From assembly GCF_902498995.1 (NCBI RefSeq), contig NZ_CABVLY010000011.1, positions 62,001-126,000 on the forward strand: DNA of 64,000 bases, in the 5' to 3' direction. This stretch comes from Burkholderia anthina. GTDB taxonomy: Bacteria; Pseudomonadota; Gammaproteobacteria; Burkholderiales; Burkholderiaceae. Positions 1 through 8,274 of this stretch are shown one piece after another (position 1 is the first letter of the stretch; every line of letters starts with the position of its first letter). The translations under genes and the position numbers were made by a program. The notes under the pieces were generated by a model. That model worked only from the letters and a program-made list of their open reading frames with translations. It was not told where the DNA came from and did no database searches.

Positions 1-395
1 GAGGTGCCGTAAAAGCCGAGCGAAATGCCCGTGTGGTGGCCGATCAGCCGGACCGGCAGCTTGCAGTACGCGACGTCCATGCGGATCTGCTCGCAACAGA
101 GCAGGCCGAGGAACGACGCGAAGGTCGCGACGAACGGCATGACGCCGGTCGTTGCCATGCCCGCGGCGGCGGAGACCATGTTCTGCTCCGAAATGCCGAA
201 TTGCACGTAGCGCTCCGGAAATTCGCGGGCGAACTTGTTCAGTCCGTTCGAATATTGCAGATCCGCCGATCCCGCGATGACGGGATGCCCCGCTCGGGCG
301 AGATCGATCAGCGCGTCGGACAGGTAATCGAGGCCGGGATTGCGCGCGTTCAGTTCGCGATATTGCCAGGAATCAGGATTCTGGGGAGTCGACAT
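1..395 (-). CDS. Transketolase C-terminal subunit (partial)
   Basis: This is the pyrimidine-binding half of a split, thiamine-diphosphate transketolase; the gene runs off the left edge of the window, so only about 131 N-terminal residues are visible. The visible part carries GISEQNMV, with the glutamate that activates the thiamine cofactor, followed by an alanine-rich helix typical of the family. The ATG at 395 lies 3 bases after the stop of the N-terminal subunit, so both halves are co-transcribed and probably translationally linked. Two-chain transketolases are often dedicated to unusual sugars (apulose-4-phosphate and sulfofructose transketolases are known cases) rather than the pentose phosphate pathway. 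The substrate cannot be told from the sequence. Confidence 0.9.
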   Translation of the reverse strand, partial: MSTPQNPDSWQYRELNARNPGLDYLSDALIDLARAGHPVIAGSADLQYSNGLNKFAREFPERYVQFGISEQNMVSAAAGMATTGVMPFVATFASFLGLLCCEQIRMDVAYCKLPVRLIGHHTGISLGFYGT

Positions 396-398
396 GGG

Positions 399-1268
399 TC
401 AGATAACCTTGCTTTTGATTTCGTCAATGGCGCGTTGCGCGTCGTCCTGGGTGAGATACCCGAGGTGCCAGCCCGGCTCCGTTTCCATGTACGACACGCC
501 CTTGCCCTTGATCGTGCGCGCGACGATACAGACCGGCTTGTCGCGCCGGGTGTCGGCCTTTACCCGGCGCAGGAGCGGCACCAGCGCGTTCAGGTCGTGC
601 CCGTCGACTTCGTGCGTTTCCCAGCCGAACGCGCGCCATTTCTCGGCAAGCGACTCGATGCCGATAACGTCGTCGACCTTGCCGTCGAGCTGATAGCCGT
701 TGCGATCGACGATGGCGATCAGGTTCGACAACCGGTGATGCGCCGCGAACAACGCAGCTTCCCACACCTGCCCCTCCTGCATCTCGCCGTCACCGAGCAT
801 CGTGAAAACCTTGTACTGCTTGCCGGCCAGTTGCGAGGCCTTCGCCATGCCGGCGCCGTTCGACAGCGCATGACCGATCGAGCCCGAACTGAAATCAATG
901 CCGGGAACCTTGGTCATGTCGGGGTGATCGCCCAGCGGATTGCCAAGGCGGGTATAGCCGTCGAGTGTTTCGCGATCGATGTAGCCGTAGTCCGCGAGGA
1001 TCGGGAACAGGCCCACGGCCGCGTGGCCCTTGCCCATCGTGAAACGATCCCGATCATCCCAGCGCGGTTCACCGTGGCGCACCGACATCACGTCGTAGTA
1101 GAGCGCCGCAAAGATCTCTGCCGCCGAGAATACGGACGTGTAATGCCCGGTCTTCGCGATCTCGATGAGGCGAATCGTTTCGAGCCGCACGAACTGCGCC
1201 CGGTCTCTGAGCAACGCGAGCTGCGACGGGGTCAACGTCTCGCGCTCCTCCTGTGTGGTCGTGGCCAT
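399..1268 (-). CDS. Transketolase N-terminal subunit
   Basis: This 289-residue protein is the thiamine-diphosphate-binding half of a two-subunit transketolase. The cofactor motif begins GDGEMQEG and ends near NLIAIVDRNG; a conserved GHAAVGLFPIL stretch precedes it. The ATG at 1268 was chosen because AGGAGA lies just upstream at good spacing; the frame stays open further upstream but without a ribosome site. It is the first gene of the transketolase operon and is divergent from the AroE-like gene. An operator-like site (1344-1359) lies 76 bases upstream, so control by the nearby GntR protein is likely (inference). It should transfer a two-carbon ketol unit between sugar phosphates; the actual donor is unknown. 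Confidence 0.93.
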   Translation of the reverse strand: MATTTQEERETLTPSQLALLRDRAQFVRLETIRLIEIAKTGHYTSVFSAAEIFAALYYDVMSVRHGEPRWDDRDRFTMGKGHAAVGLFPILADYGYIDRETLDGYTRLGNPLGDHPDMTKVPGIDFSSGSIGHALSNGAGMAKASQLAGKQYKVFTMLGDGEMQEGQVWEAALFAAHHRLSNLIAIVDRNGYQLDGKVDDVIGIESLAEKWRAFGWETHEVDGHDLNALVPLLRRVKADTRRDKPVCIVARTIKGKGVSYMETEPGWHLGYLTQDDAQRAIDEIKSKVI

Positions 1269-1343
1269 ATGTCTCCTGAAGGGAAGCAAAAAGTGAAGTC
1301 GAGGCATCCGGTCGTGCACGTCTTTCGGCACCACCTTGGATGC

Positions 1344-1359
1344 ATGATATATGATGCAT
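1344..1359. promoter_or_regulatory. Operator site 1 of the GntR regulon
   Basis: ATGATATATGATGCAT, extended on the left to TGCATGATATATGATGCA, so that TGCAT/ATGCA arms flank the core. It lies in the divergent promoter region between the transketolase subunit gene and the AroE-like gene, exactly 100 bases from site 2. Four near-identical copies sit at the other promoters of this cluster. Binding by the GntR protein encoded at 2419-3099 is inferred. Confidence 0.75.
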
Positions 1360-1443
1360 TATTGTGCGTCAAAACAAACGACTCGACTCAACTCGGCGAT
1401 AGGGGAAATTCCCGAAACAAGGCTCCCCTGTCGTCGCCCATAA

Positions 1444-1459
1444 ATGATATATGATGTAT
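1444..1459. promoter_or_regulatory. Operator site 2 of the GntR regulon
   Basis: ATGATATATGATGTAT, differing from site 1 at one base. It ends 29 bases before the ATG of the AroE-like gene at 1489. It overlaps the more upstream in-frame ATG at 1444, which argues that 1489 is the real start. Confidence 0.75.
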
Positions 1460-1488
1460 TTAATGTGTCACTCTCGAACTCACGGCCC

Positions 1489-2313
1489 ATGAATCTCGAA
1501 CCGCAAGCTGCCTCCATCGTCATCGACGGCAAGACCCAAGTGATCGTCCTGATGGCATGGCCATCGACTCATATCCGCACGCCAGGCTTCTTCAATGCGC
1601 TGTGCGCCGAGCGCGGCATCAACGCGGTCATGGTGCCGTGGGCCGTCAGGCCCGAGCATCTCGACGCGGCATGGCAGGGGCTGCGCCATATCGACAATCT
1701 CGCAGGAATCGTGCTCACCATTCCGCACAAGCAGAATGCCGCCCCGCTGTGCGACTCGCTCGAGGGCGATGCCGGGCTACTGCACGTCGTCAACGCCGTG
1801 CGGCGCAACGCGGACGGGACGTATACGGGGCGCGTCTACGACGGCTTCGGTCTCGTCGACGGAATGCTCCGGCGCGGCATCGAGCTCGCCGGCAAGCGCG
1901 TGCTGCTGCTCGGCGCAGGTGGGGCGGCAACGGCCATTGCGCTGTCGATCGCCCGCCACCGTGTCGCGCAACTGACGATCGCGAATCGCAGCGCCGACAA
2001 GGCCGACCGGCTCGCCACGCTCGTCGCGCACACCACGCCCGGCGCTCGGATCGACAGCGGGCCGGCCAAAGCGCGCGGCTACGACGTGATCATCAACGCG
2101 ACATCGCTCGGCATGAAGCCGGATGATGCGCTGCCGGTCGATCTCGACGGCATGGGCGCAGATACGGTCGTCGCGGAGGTCGTCATGAATCCGGCGCAAA
2201 CGTCGCTGCTGAATGAAGCCGCCGCGCGCGGCGCACGCATTCATCACGGCGAGCACATGGTCACCGCACAGCTCGAAAGTTTCGTGGAGTTTCTTCTGGA
2301 AGCACACCGATGA
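1489..2313 (+). CDS. AroE-like (shikimate dehydrogenase family) oxidoreductase
   Basis: This 274-residue protein has the shikimate dehydrogenase fold. The NADP-binding loop GAGGAATAI is followed by ANRS. The catalytic lysine is in LTIPHK and the catalytic aspartate in VYDGFG, where standard AroE has NTDG. The N-terminal substrate-binding motif, normally SxS within a PxxHSxSP context, is here PSTHIRTP, so the two shikimate-gripping serines are not present. The catalytic pair is kept but the acid-binding pocket is changed, so the substrate is probably not shikimate; a polyol or keto-sugar alcohol is possible (inference). Start 1489 was chosen because the upstream ATG lies in operator site 2. 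Next downstream is the GntR regulator. Confidence 0.88.
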   Translation: MNLEPQAASIVIDGKTQVIVLMAWPSTHIRTPGFFNALCAERGINAVMVPWAVRPEHLDAAWQGLRHIDNLAGIVLTIPHKQNAAPLCDSLEGDAGLLHVVNAVRRNADGTYTGRVYDGFGLVDGMLRRGIELAGKRVLLLGAGGAATAIALSIARHRVAQLTIANRSADKADRLATLVAHTTPGARIDSGPAKARGYDVIINATSLGMKPDDALPVDLDGMGADTVVAEVVMNPAQTSLLNEAAARGARIHHGEHMVTAQLESFVEFLLEAHR

Positions 2314-2376
2314 CCCGGCCTCTTCCACATGCCGCCGCACCGCCCCAATCCCGGGCGGGAAACGGCAGCGACTGGA

Positions 2377-2392
2377 GTGATATATTATGTAT
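2377..2392. promoter_or_regulatory. Operator site 3 (GntR self-regulation)
   Basis: GTGATATATTATGTAT, the most divergent of the five copies. It lies 26 bases before the ATG of the GntR gene itself, which fits autoregulation. It also overlaps an alternative upstream start of the GntR frame, supporting the start at 2419. Confidence 0.65.
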
Positions 2393-2418
2393 CAGGCGCC
2401 CAACTTCCCCGTACTTCC

Positions 2419-3099
2419 ATGAAATCCATTTCGCCCGTCGAGAAAGGCAATCTTTCTTCCCGAACCTACGAGCAGATTCGCGATGCCCTGATGAACGGCG
2501 AGTACGCGCCGGGCGATCGGCTGCGTATCGCGCATCTGGCCGAACAGCTGGGGATCAGCATTACGCCCGTGCGCGAAGCCATCTTCCGTCTCGTCAGCGA
2601 GCAAGCGCTCGAAATGACGGCGGCGACTTCGATCAAGGTTCCCGAACTGGAGCCAGGCACGGTCAGCGAAATCCAGTTGATGCGCCGGCTACTCGAAGGG
2701 GCTGCGGCCGAACATGCGGCGCAGCGTGTCACCAAGCAGGAAATCGAGGCGCTGTCCGCGACGCACGATGCGTTCATTGCCGCGGTGTCGGTCAGCCCGG
2801 CGCAAGCGGCCAGCATCAACCGCGAGTTTCATTTCAAGCTGATGGCGGCAGCCCAGATGCCGAGTCTCTACAACACCGTCGCCGGGCTCTGGGTCCGCAT
2901 GGGACCGTTGCTCAACGTGTTCCATTCCCATTTGCCGGCACGGGCGATCTCGAATCGCAGCCACCCCCACTACCGCGTGCTTGCCGCCCTCAAGAAGAAG
3001 GACTCCGAGGCCGCGTCGCGCGCCATTCAGGAAGACATCGCGTGGGGCGAACGCGTGTTGACAGAATGGATGGCCCAAGGCACGAGGCAGTCTGCCTGA
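2419..3099 (+). CDS. GntR-family (FCD/FadR-type) transcriptional regulator
   Basis: This 226-residue protein has an N-terminal winged helix of the GntR type (LSSRTYEQIRDALMNGEYAP, then GISITPVREAIFRL as the recognition segment). An all-helical FCD ligand domain follows, with FH and HPHY histidines that normally hold a metal. Where the family usually has an aspartate before FH, this protein has asparagine (NREFH). It lies inside the cluster it most likely controls, and copies of one AT-rich operator lie before it and before the transketolase, AroE-like, SDR and GldA-like genes. The effector is unknown, presumably a pathway intermediate. Confidence 0.92.
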   Translation: MKSISPVEKGNLSSRTYEQIRDALMNGEYAPGDRLRIAHLAEQLGISITPVREAIFRLVSEQALEMTAATSIKVPELEPGTVSEIQLMRRLLEGAAAEHAAQRVTKQEIEALSATHDAFIAAVSVSPAQAASINREFHFKLMAAAQMPSLYNTVAGLWVRMGPLLNVFHSHLPARAISNRSHPHYRVLAALKKKDSEAASRAIQEDIAWGERVLTEWMAQGTRQSA

Positions 3100-3150
3100 C
3101 CGCTCGTGCCGGCATGCAGGCATCCGTCGGATGTCTGCACGCCGCAATAC

Positions 3151-3849
3151 TCATGCAATGCCGTATCCGCCGTCGACCGGCAGGACGACGCCGGTAATGT
3201 AGCGCGCATCCACCGAGCACAAAAAGCGCACGGCTCCGGCAATATCCTGCGGCACTCCCCACCGCTTCATCGGCAAGCGCGCCATGATCGCCGCACTACG
3301 CTCCGGATTCTCCAGCGCGCCGGCCGACAGCCGCGTCCTGATCCAGCCAGGCGCCACCGCATTGACCCGCACTCCCTCCTCCGCCAGCGCAACCGCATAG
3401 GAGCGTGTCAGTCCCAGCACCCCCGCCTTGCTCGCTGCATAGGCCGGATTGTTTCGTGACCCGAAGTAACTCCACATCGACGCCACGTTGACGACGGCGC
3501 CAGCGCTGGACACAAGCTTTGCATGCGCCTCGGCCATCGTGATCTGGGAACCGCACAGATTGATGTCGACGACTTTCCTGAAGCCGTCAGGATCGAACTC
3601 CCGCCCTTCATGAAGAATGACGCCCGCGCAATTGACGAGACAGTCCACGCGGTCCAGCTCGCGGAACACGGCACGCACGCTTTCCACCGACGCCACGTCG
3701 GTCTTTCGAAACTCGATGCCGGCCGGCAGATCGTCATCGCGATCCATGCCCAGCGCAATCACCCTGCCCGCCGGCAGGAAAGTCTCCGCGATCGCGCGGC
3801 CAATGCCGGTGCCACCGCCTGTTACTACCACTGTCGAAGTTGTATTCAT
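3151..3849 (-). CDS. Short-chain dehydrogenase/reductase (SDR)
   Basis: A classical SDR of 232 residues. It shows the cofactor loop TGGGTGIG, the NCAG segment, and the catalytic serine in NVASMWSYF followed by YAASK. It ends with the frequent PVDGGYG terminus. The start at 3849 gives MNTTSTVVVTGG; the frame opens further upstream through the operator region, which is not credible. It is divergent from the GldA-like gene, and operator sites 4 and 5 lie between them. An alcohol or keto-sugar is the expected substrate, as part of the GntR-controlled catabolic set. Confidence 0.92.
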   Translation of the reverse strand: MNTTSTVVVTGGGTGIGRAIAETFLPAGRVIALGMDRDDDLPAGIEFRKTDVASVESVRAVFRELDRVDCLVNCAGVILHEGREFDPDGFRKVVDINLCGSQITMAEAHAKLVSSAGAVVNVASMWSYFGSRNNPAYAASKAGVLGLTRSYAVALAEEGVRVNAVAPGWIRTRLSAGALENPERSAAIMARLPMKRWGVPQDIAGAVRFLCSVDARYITGVVLPVDGGYGIA

Positions 3850-3909
3850 TTGCTTGTCACCGTGGGTTGAAAAAAGCCTCTCTTGCGACGGGACGTATAT
3901 CGTTCGCCC

Positions 3910-3940
3910 ATCATCAAGATATATGATACATCTTGATGAT
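3910..3940. promoter_or_regulatory. Operator site 4 within an 11-base inverted repeat
   Basis: The core AAGATATATGATACAT (3916-3931) matches the other operators. Here it sits in a larger perfect palindrome: ATCATCAAGAT at 3910-3920 and ATCTTGATGAT at 3930-3940, with a 9-base spacer. It lies 61 bases upstream of the SDR start on the minus strand. The long dyad suggests binding of a dimer or a pair of dimers. Confidence 0.75.
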
Positions 3941-4002
3941 GATTGGAGATACACCTGTCAGCATCCAGTTCGAAAGGGATTACCCCGATATCTCATAACA
4001 TC

Positions 4003-4018
4003 ATGCATCATATATCTT
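4003..4018. promoter_or_regulatory. Operator site 5 of the GntR regulon
   Basis: Read on the minus strand this is AAGATATATGATGCAT. It lies 60 bases before the GldA-like start at 4079. Together with site 4 it frames the divergent SDR/GldA promoter region. Confidence 0.75.
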
Positions 4019-4078
4019 GCATCATCCGAGTCGATCAAGCGGCTCCTCTTTTCCATCACTCCACCCCGAGGTTTCGCA

Positions 4079-5161
4079 ATGACGGCACTCATTTTCGGTT
4101 CACCCGGTCGATACGTTCAGGGTAAAGGCGTACTCGGCAACATCGGTGAATGCATCCGGACATGCGCGCCGCAGGCCTTGATACTTTGCGATGCGTACAT
4201 GTCCGCGCGCGTCGGCCCCGAGGTCAAGGCGTCGTGCGATGCGCACGGCGTTCAATGGTGCTGGCTCGAATTCAGCGGCGAGCTGACGGAAGACTGGGTG
4301 CGGGCCACGGCCGGCGATGCCGCCCGCGCGAACGCCGGCGTCATCGTCGCGATCGGCGGCGGCAAGGCGCTCGACGCCGGCAAGGCGCTCGCCGATCAAA
4401 GCGACTGCCGGCTGATCACGGTGCCGACCGCGGCATCGAACGATGCGCCCACCTCGAAGAACTACGTGCTTTACGACGATGCACACCAGATGGTCGCCGT
4501 CCGACACATGAAGAAAAATCCGGACTACGTCGTCGTCGATACGGCCGTGCTCGCACGCGCGCCGAAGCACTTCCTCGTGGCCGGGATCGGCGATGCGCTA
4601 ACGAAATACTTCGAGGCCGAACAATGCATGCGAGCGCACGGCACGAACATGTTCGGCACGCCGCCCGCCTGGTCGGCCTATGTGCTCGCACGGGAATGCC
4701 ATGCGCTGTTGCGAGAACATGCGGAAGCCGTGCTGGACACGCTCCCCGAGCCGAACGATGCGCGCTTCGAGCACCTCGTCGAAGCGACGCTCCTCATGAG
4801 CGGACTCGGCTTCGAAAGCGGCGGACTGTCCATTGCACATTCGATGACCCGCGGGCTTTCCAAGATACCGTTGCCGACATCCGCGCTGCACGGGCTACAG
4901 GTCGCCTATGCGCTGATGGTCCAGTTGCATCTCGAAGCCCGCCCTGCCGATTTTGTCGACGACCTGCTGGCCTTTTACCGGCGTATCGGCCTGCCCGCGA
5001 CGCTGCGCGAGTTGGGGCTCGACGGCGACGTGTCGGTCCATTTCGCCACGATTGCCCGGCACACGCTAAGCGCACCGCACATGCGCAACTTCGAGCGACC
5101 GGTATCGGCCGACGACCTCATTCACGCGATGCAGGCCGTCGAGGCCGGTTTCAGTGCCTGA
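4079..5161 (+). CDS. GldA-like iron/zinc alcohol dehydrogenase
   Basis: A 360-residue member of the glycerol dehydrogenase-type (group III) alcohol dehydrogenases. It shows the NAD loop GGGKALDAGK, the TAASNDAPTS segment, and the metal ligands as an aspartate in GIGDALTKYFEA and histidines in IAHSM and ALHG. Length is close to bacterial GldA. The ATG at 4079 begins MTALIFGSPGRY, the usual family N terminus; upstream in-frame codons lie in the operator region. The MHS transporter follows 40 bases later, so import and oxidation of a polyol are probably coupled. A second GldA-like gene lies at 13793-14893. Confidence 0.92.
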   Translation: MTALIFGSPGRYVQGKGVLGNIGECIRTCAPQALILCDAYMSARVGPEVKASCDAHGVQWCWLEFSGELTEDWVRATAGDAARANAGVIVAIGGGKALDAGKALADQSDCRLITVPTAASNDAPTSKNYVLYDDAHQMVAVRHMKKNPDYVVVDTAVLARAPKHFLVAGIGDALTKYFEAEQCMRAHGTNMFGTPPAWSAYVLARECHALLREHAEAVLDTLPEPNDARFEHLVEATLLMSGLGFESGGLSIAHSMTRGLSKIPLPTSALHGLQVAYALMVQLHLEARPADFVDDLLAFYRRIGLPATLRELGLDGDVSVHFATIARHTLSAPHMRNFERPVSADDLIHAMQAVEAGFSA

Positions 5162-5201
5162 TAGAGCACACGCCCACCTTCGTCATCGAGCAAGGAATTC
5201 T

Positions 5202-6491
5202 GTGAGTCACGTTACGAGCATCGGCAATGACGCCGCCATCCGCCCCGTATCCCGGCTGCGCTCTTTACTGTCAGCCGGCATCGGCAATCTGCTGGAGTGG
5301 TTCGACTGGACCATCTATACCGTCGCGTCGGTCTATATCGCGGCAGCACTCTTCGACAACACCGACCGCATGTCGTCGTTGCTCAATACGCTCGCGGTCT
5401 TTGCTGCGGGATTCTTCGCTCGGCCGCTCGGCGGCATCGTGTTCGGCGCAATCGCCAATCGGGCCGGACGACGCACCGTCCTGCTCGTTACGATGTCGCT
5501 CATGGCGACCGCCAGCCTGGCGATCGCGCTGATTCCGTCATACGCATCGATCGGCGGCTGGGCCTCCGCCGCGCTGCTCGTCGCGCGACTCGTGCAGGGC
5601 GCCGCGCATGGCGGAGAAACGACCGCTTCGTATGCGTACGTCGCCGAAATCGCGCCGCCGAAGCGGCGCGGACTGTGGTCGAGCGCGGTGTTCCTGTCGG
5701 TGGGTGCGGGTTCGCTGATCGCGACGTTCTACATGGCACTGCTGACCGCGCTGCTGTCGGTCGGGCAGATGCAGGCATGGGGCTGGCGCATCCCCTTTGC
5801 CAGCGGCGGCGTGCTGGCGATCTTCGCACTGTGGTTGCGGCGGAACATGGTGGAAAGCATCGAAGCCGTGAGCGAACCCGCCAGCACCCGCCCGTGGCCG
5901 CGCGCGAAACTGCTCGTGGAAGGGCTGAAGCTCTTCATCTACGAGGCCGGATCGACGCTCACCTACTACACGTGGGTCACGTCCGCCGCGATCTATGCGA
6001 TCAGCGTGCGCCACATGGACGCGCACGCGGCCTTCATGATGAGCTGCATCGCACAGGTGATCTACATCGTTTCGCTGCCGCTGATCGGCATGCTGTCCGA
6101 CCGCATCGGCCGCAAGGCGACGACGTTGATTTCACTGCTCGGCATCGCAGTCACGATTTTTCCGCTCTGGCACATGATCACCGCGTCACCGGTGACGCTG
6201 CTGGTCACGCAGACGGTTGGCCTACTGCTGGTCGCGTTCATCACGGGCAGCAAGCCCGCTGCGATCTCGGAGCAGGTGCCGACACGCTACCGGACCCGAC
6301 TGTTCGGATTCTTCATCTCGCTCGCCGTCGCGTTCTTCGGCGGCACCGCGTCGTACTTCAATACCTGGCTCTATTCGATCGGCAAAGGCATCCTGTTCAA
6401 CGTCTATCTGATCGTCGTGGCCATCATCGCGAGCGTGGCCGTGCTCACGTGGAAGGACAACAAGGGCAAGCCGCTGGATCAGATCACCTGA
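5202..6491 (+). CDS. MHS-family (MFS) metabolite:proton symporter
   Basis: About 429 residues with some 12 membrane segments, belonging to the metabolite:H+ symporter branch of the major facilitator superfamily (ShiA, KgtP, ProP relatives). Hallmarks are the N-terminal GNLLEWFDW, the loop GAIANRAGRR after the second helix, and RLVQGAAHGGE in helix 4. The GTG at 5202 was chosen because AAGGAA lies just upstream; an ATG at 5154 would overlap the end of the GldA-like gene and give a non-family leader. It probably imports the substrate of the GntR-controlled pathway across the inner membrane. Confidence 0.92.
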   Translation: MSHVTSIGNDAAIRPVSRLRSLLSAGIGNLLEWFDWTIYTVASVYIAAALFDNTDRMSSLLNTLAVFAAGFFARPLGGIVFGAIANRAGRRTVLLVTMSLMATASLAIALIPSYASIGGWASAALLVARLVQGAAHGGETTASYAYVAEIAPPKRRGLWSSAVFLSVGAGSLIATFYMALLTALLSVGQMQAWGWRIPFASGGVLAIFALWLRRNMVESIEAVSEPASTRPWPRAKLLVEGLKLFIYEAGSTLTYYTWVTSAAIYAISVRHMDAHAAFMMSCIAQVIYIVSLPLIGMLSDRIGRKATTLISLLGIAVTIFPLWHMITASPVTLLVTQTVGLLLVAFITGSKPAAISEQVPTRYRTRLFGFFISLAVAFFGGTASYFNTWLYSIGKGILFNVYLIVVAIIASVAVLTWKDNKGKPLDQIT

Positions 6492-6557
6492 TTCGAACGA
6501 AATCCGCATTTCGTCGATCGTGAACCAGCACATACGCGTACCGGAGGAGGCGACACG

Positions 6558-6878
6558 ATGAACGCACGGAACGAAGCGCCGGACCACTGGCCGGCCCACG
6601 TCGACGGATTCGCACGGCGGCCGCAAACGGCGGCTGCCAATTCAGACGATTGCGCGAGCCGGCTGTTGCGGCTCGACTCCGACCTCGACCGGGAAATTCT
6701 GTCCGACGCGCTCGCCGCGCTGTTACGCGAGCGGATCTGCGCGCTGCACCTCGCGGAACGCGTCGCGCTCGCGACGAACCGTCCGCGCCCGGATCCGGGC
6801 GACTACGGTCTGACCGACATCCTTCGCCTGAGCCGCCAGCTCGAAAACGGCAGCGCGCGACATCGCGACGCGAGATGA
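6558..6878 (+). CDS. Small hypothetical protein
   Basis: This 106-residue frame begins with ATG after a very good ribosome site (GGAGGAGG, 7 bases before the start), which is the main reason for calling it. The central half is charged and leucine-rich (DREILSDALAALLRERICAL) and probably helical; there is no signal peptide or membrane segment. It follows the MHS transporter by 66 bases on the same strand and could be the last gene of that operon. I do not recognise a family. Confidence 0.55.
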   Translation: MNARNEAPDHWPAHVDGFARRPQTAAANSDDCASRLLRLDSDLDREILSDALAALLRERICALHLAERVALATNRPRPDPGDYGLTDILRLSRQLENGSARHRDAR

Positions 6879-7025
6879 CGCAGTCCGGCGCGTCGATTCG
6901 CCGGCGAAGTTGCCCCCTCCTCCGACATCGGGCGCGATGCCGATGCGAGCCGGCCGTGCAAGCAACGGAACGAATCAAGGACGGCCCGCGCAGGGCAACT
7001 CACCTCACGAATCGGTCAACGTAGT

Positions 7026-7262
7026 TCACGCCGAGTCCGTCGCGCCGTTGATCTGAAAGTACGTGATCATCGCGTCGACGTCCGCCGACACATACAATGT
7101 GTGCGTCTCGCCGGGCAGTTCGAACACATAGCCGCCTTCGCGGGCACCCCGGCCGTGCTCGAGATAACGCCAGCGTCCCTTGACGACCGTCCTGTGCCCG
7201 GACTCAGGATGCCAGGCTTGCGTATGCGCAGCAGATTCATCCCCAGCCGTTCGACACGATCA
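7026..7262 (-). pseudogene. Remnant of a ChrR/DAD-like cupin
   Basis: On the minus strand the last 53 codons before the TGA at 7026 read KGRWRYLEHG, EGGYVFELPGETHTL, then MITYFQINGA. This is the C-terminal half of a cupin of the 2,4-dihydroxyacetophenone dioxygenase-like family, with the metal-binding PGETH. Upstream, the matching segment (NLLRIRKPGILSP) is in another frame, so a frameshift and probably a small deletion separate the halves. It is the last, decayed gene of the 7-15 kb operon. The stretch 7263-7521 beyond it has no recognisable coding sequence and may be more of the same decay. Confidence 0.65.
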
Positions 7263-7521
7263 AACACGGTCGCCTAATCCAGGCTGGTCATCCAGCGGAT
7301 CCGGAAACCGATATGGCGTCATGGCACCGGTGCCGTCGAATCCGGCTTCACATGCGTCCTGCGTGCCGCGAAGCCAGCCAACGGCAGTCACACGTAACAG
7401 CGTTCGATCGCATGCGGGCCGGATGGCACAACGCCGCCGCACGGATGTGCGAACGGCGCGAATGGCAGGCGCTTGCCCGCCACGTTGGATTCCCCTTCGC
7501 GAAAACCGGACGGCCCTGCGA

Positions 7522-8274
7522 TCAGCCGGTATGGTAGCCACCGTCGACAGGCAGCACCGCGCCGGTCACGAATGCCGCGGCCGGCGTGCACAGGAAGACT
7601 GTCGCACCGATCGGGTCATCGACCGTGCCCCAACGCTTGAGGGCCGAACGCCCCGCGATACGGGCTTCGACCTCCTGGTCTTCCCACAGACCGCGTGTCA
7701 TCTCGGTACGGTGATAGCCCGGCGCAACCGCGTTCACCCGTACGCCGGCGTGGCCGAACCGATGCGCAAGCGCACGCGTCAGCCCGACGACCCCGGTCTT
7801 GCTGGCCGTGTATGCCGGAACTTCGGCGTCCGCGAGATAGCTGAGCATCGATGCGATGTTGACGACCGAGCCGCGCGTGGCTTCGAGCTTGGGCAACGCC
7901 GCCATCGTCAGCCGGAACGCGCTCGACAGATTGATGTCCATCACATCGAGAAACGTATCCTCGCTCCATTCGTCACCGGGTCGGGCAACACCCTGGCTGT
8001 TTACCAGCACATCGATGCGCGGCTGTGCCGCCATCCAGCGGCTCACCTCCGCGCGGTCGCGCACATCGAGCCGCTCGAAGTGAATGCCGTCGTTCGCACG
8101 GTCGCTGCGCGCCGTGTCGAGTTTCGCGGCCGAGGTGCCCGTCGCGACGACGTCCGCGCCGAGCGCGGCGAAGCCGCGCGCGATGGCGAGCCCGATACCG
8201 CTCGATCCTCCCGATACGATCACGCGTTTGCCGTCGAACAGACGGCGTCCGAAACTGTCGATGATGTCCTGCAT
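7522..8274 (-). CDS. Short-chain dehydrogenase/reductase (SDR)
   Basis: A 250-residue classical SDR. It has VSGGSSGIG as cofactor loop, VNSQG at the NAG position, catalytic serine in NIASMLSYL, then YTASK, ending in PVDGGYHTG. The ATG at 8274 has AGGAGA five bases upstream. It is the last intact gene of the minus-strand operon and closely resembles the SDR at 3151-3849, including the SYxxxxxxPAY pattern. A role in oxidising a polyol or reducing a keto-sugar is inferred from context. Confidence 0.92.
   Translation of the reverse strand: MQDIIDSFGRRLFDGKRVIVSGGSSGIGLAIARGFAALGADVVATGTSAAKLDTARSDRANDGIHFERLDVRDRAEVSRWMAAQPRIDVLVNSQGVARPGDEWSEDTFLDVMDINLSSAFRLTMAALPKLEATRGSVVNIASMLSYLADAEVPAYTASKTGVVGLTRALAHRFGHAGVRVNAVAPGYHRTEMTRGLWEDQEVEARIAGRSALKRWGTVDDPIGATVFLCTPAAAFVTGAVLPVDGGYHTG

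Noticed and set aside
33-1454. A 473-codon plus-strand frame opposite the transketolase subunits.
   Set aside because: It is the complement of two clear transketolase genes and runs through the operator region.
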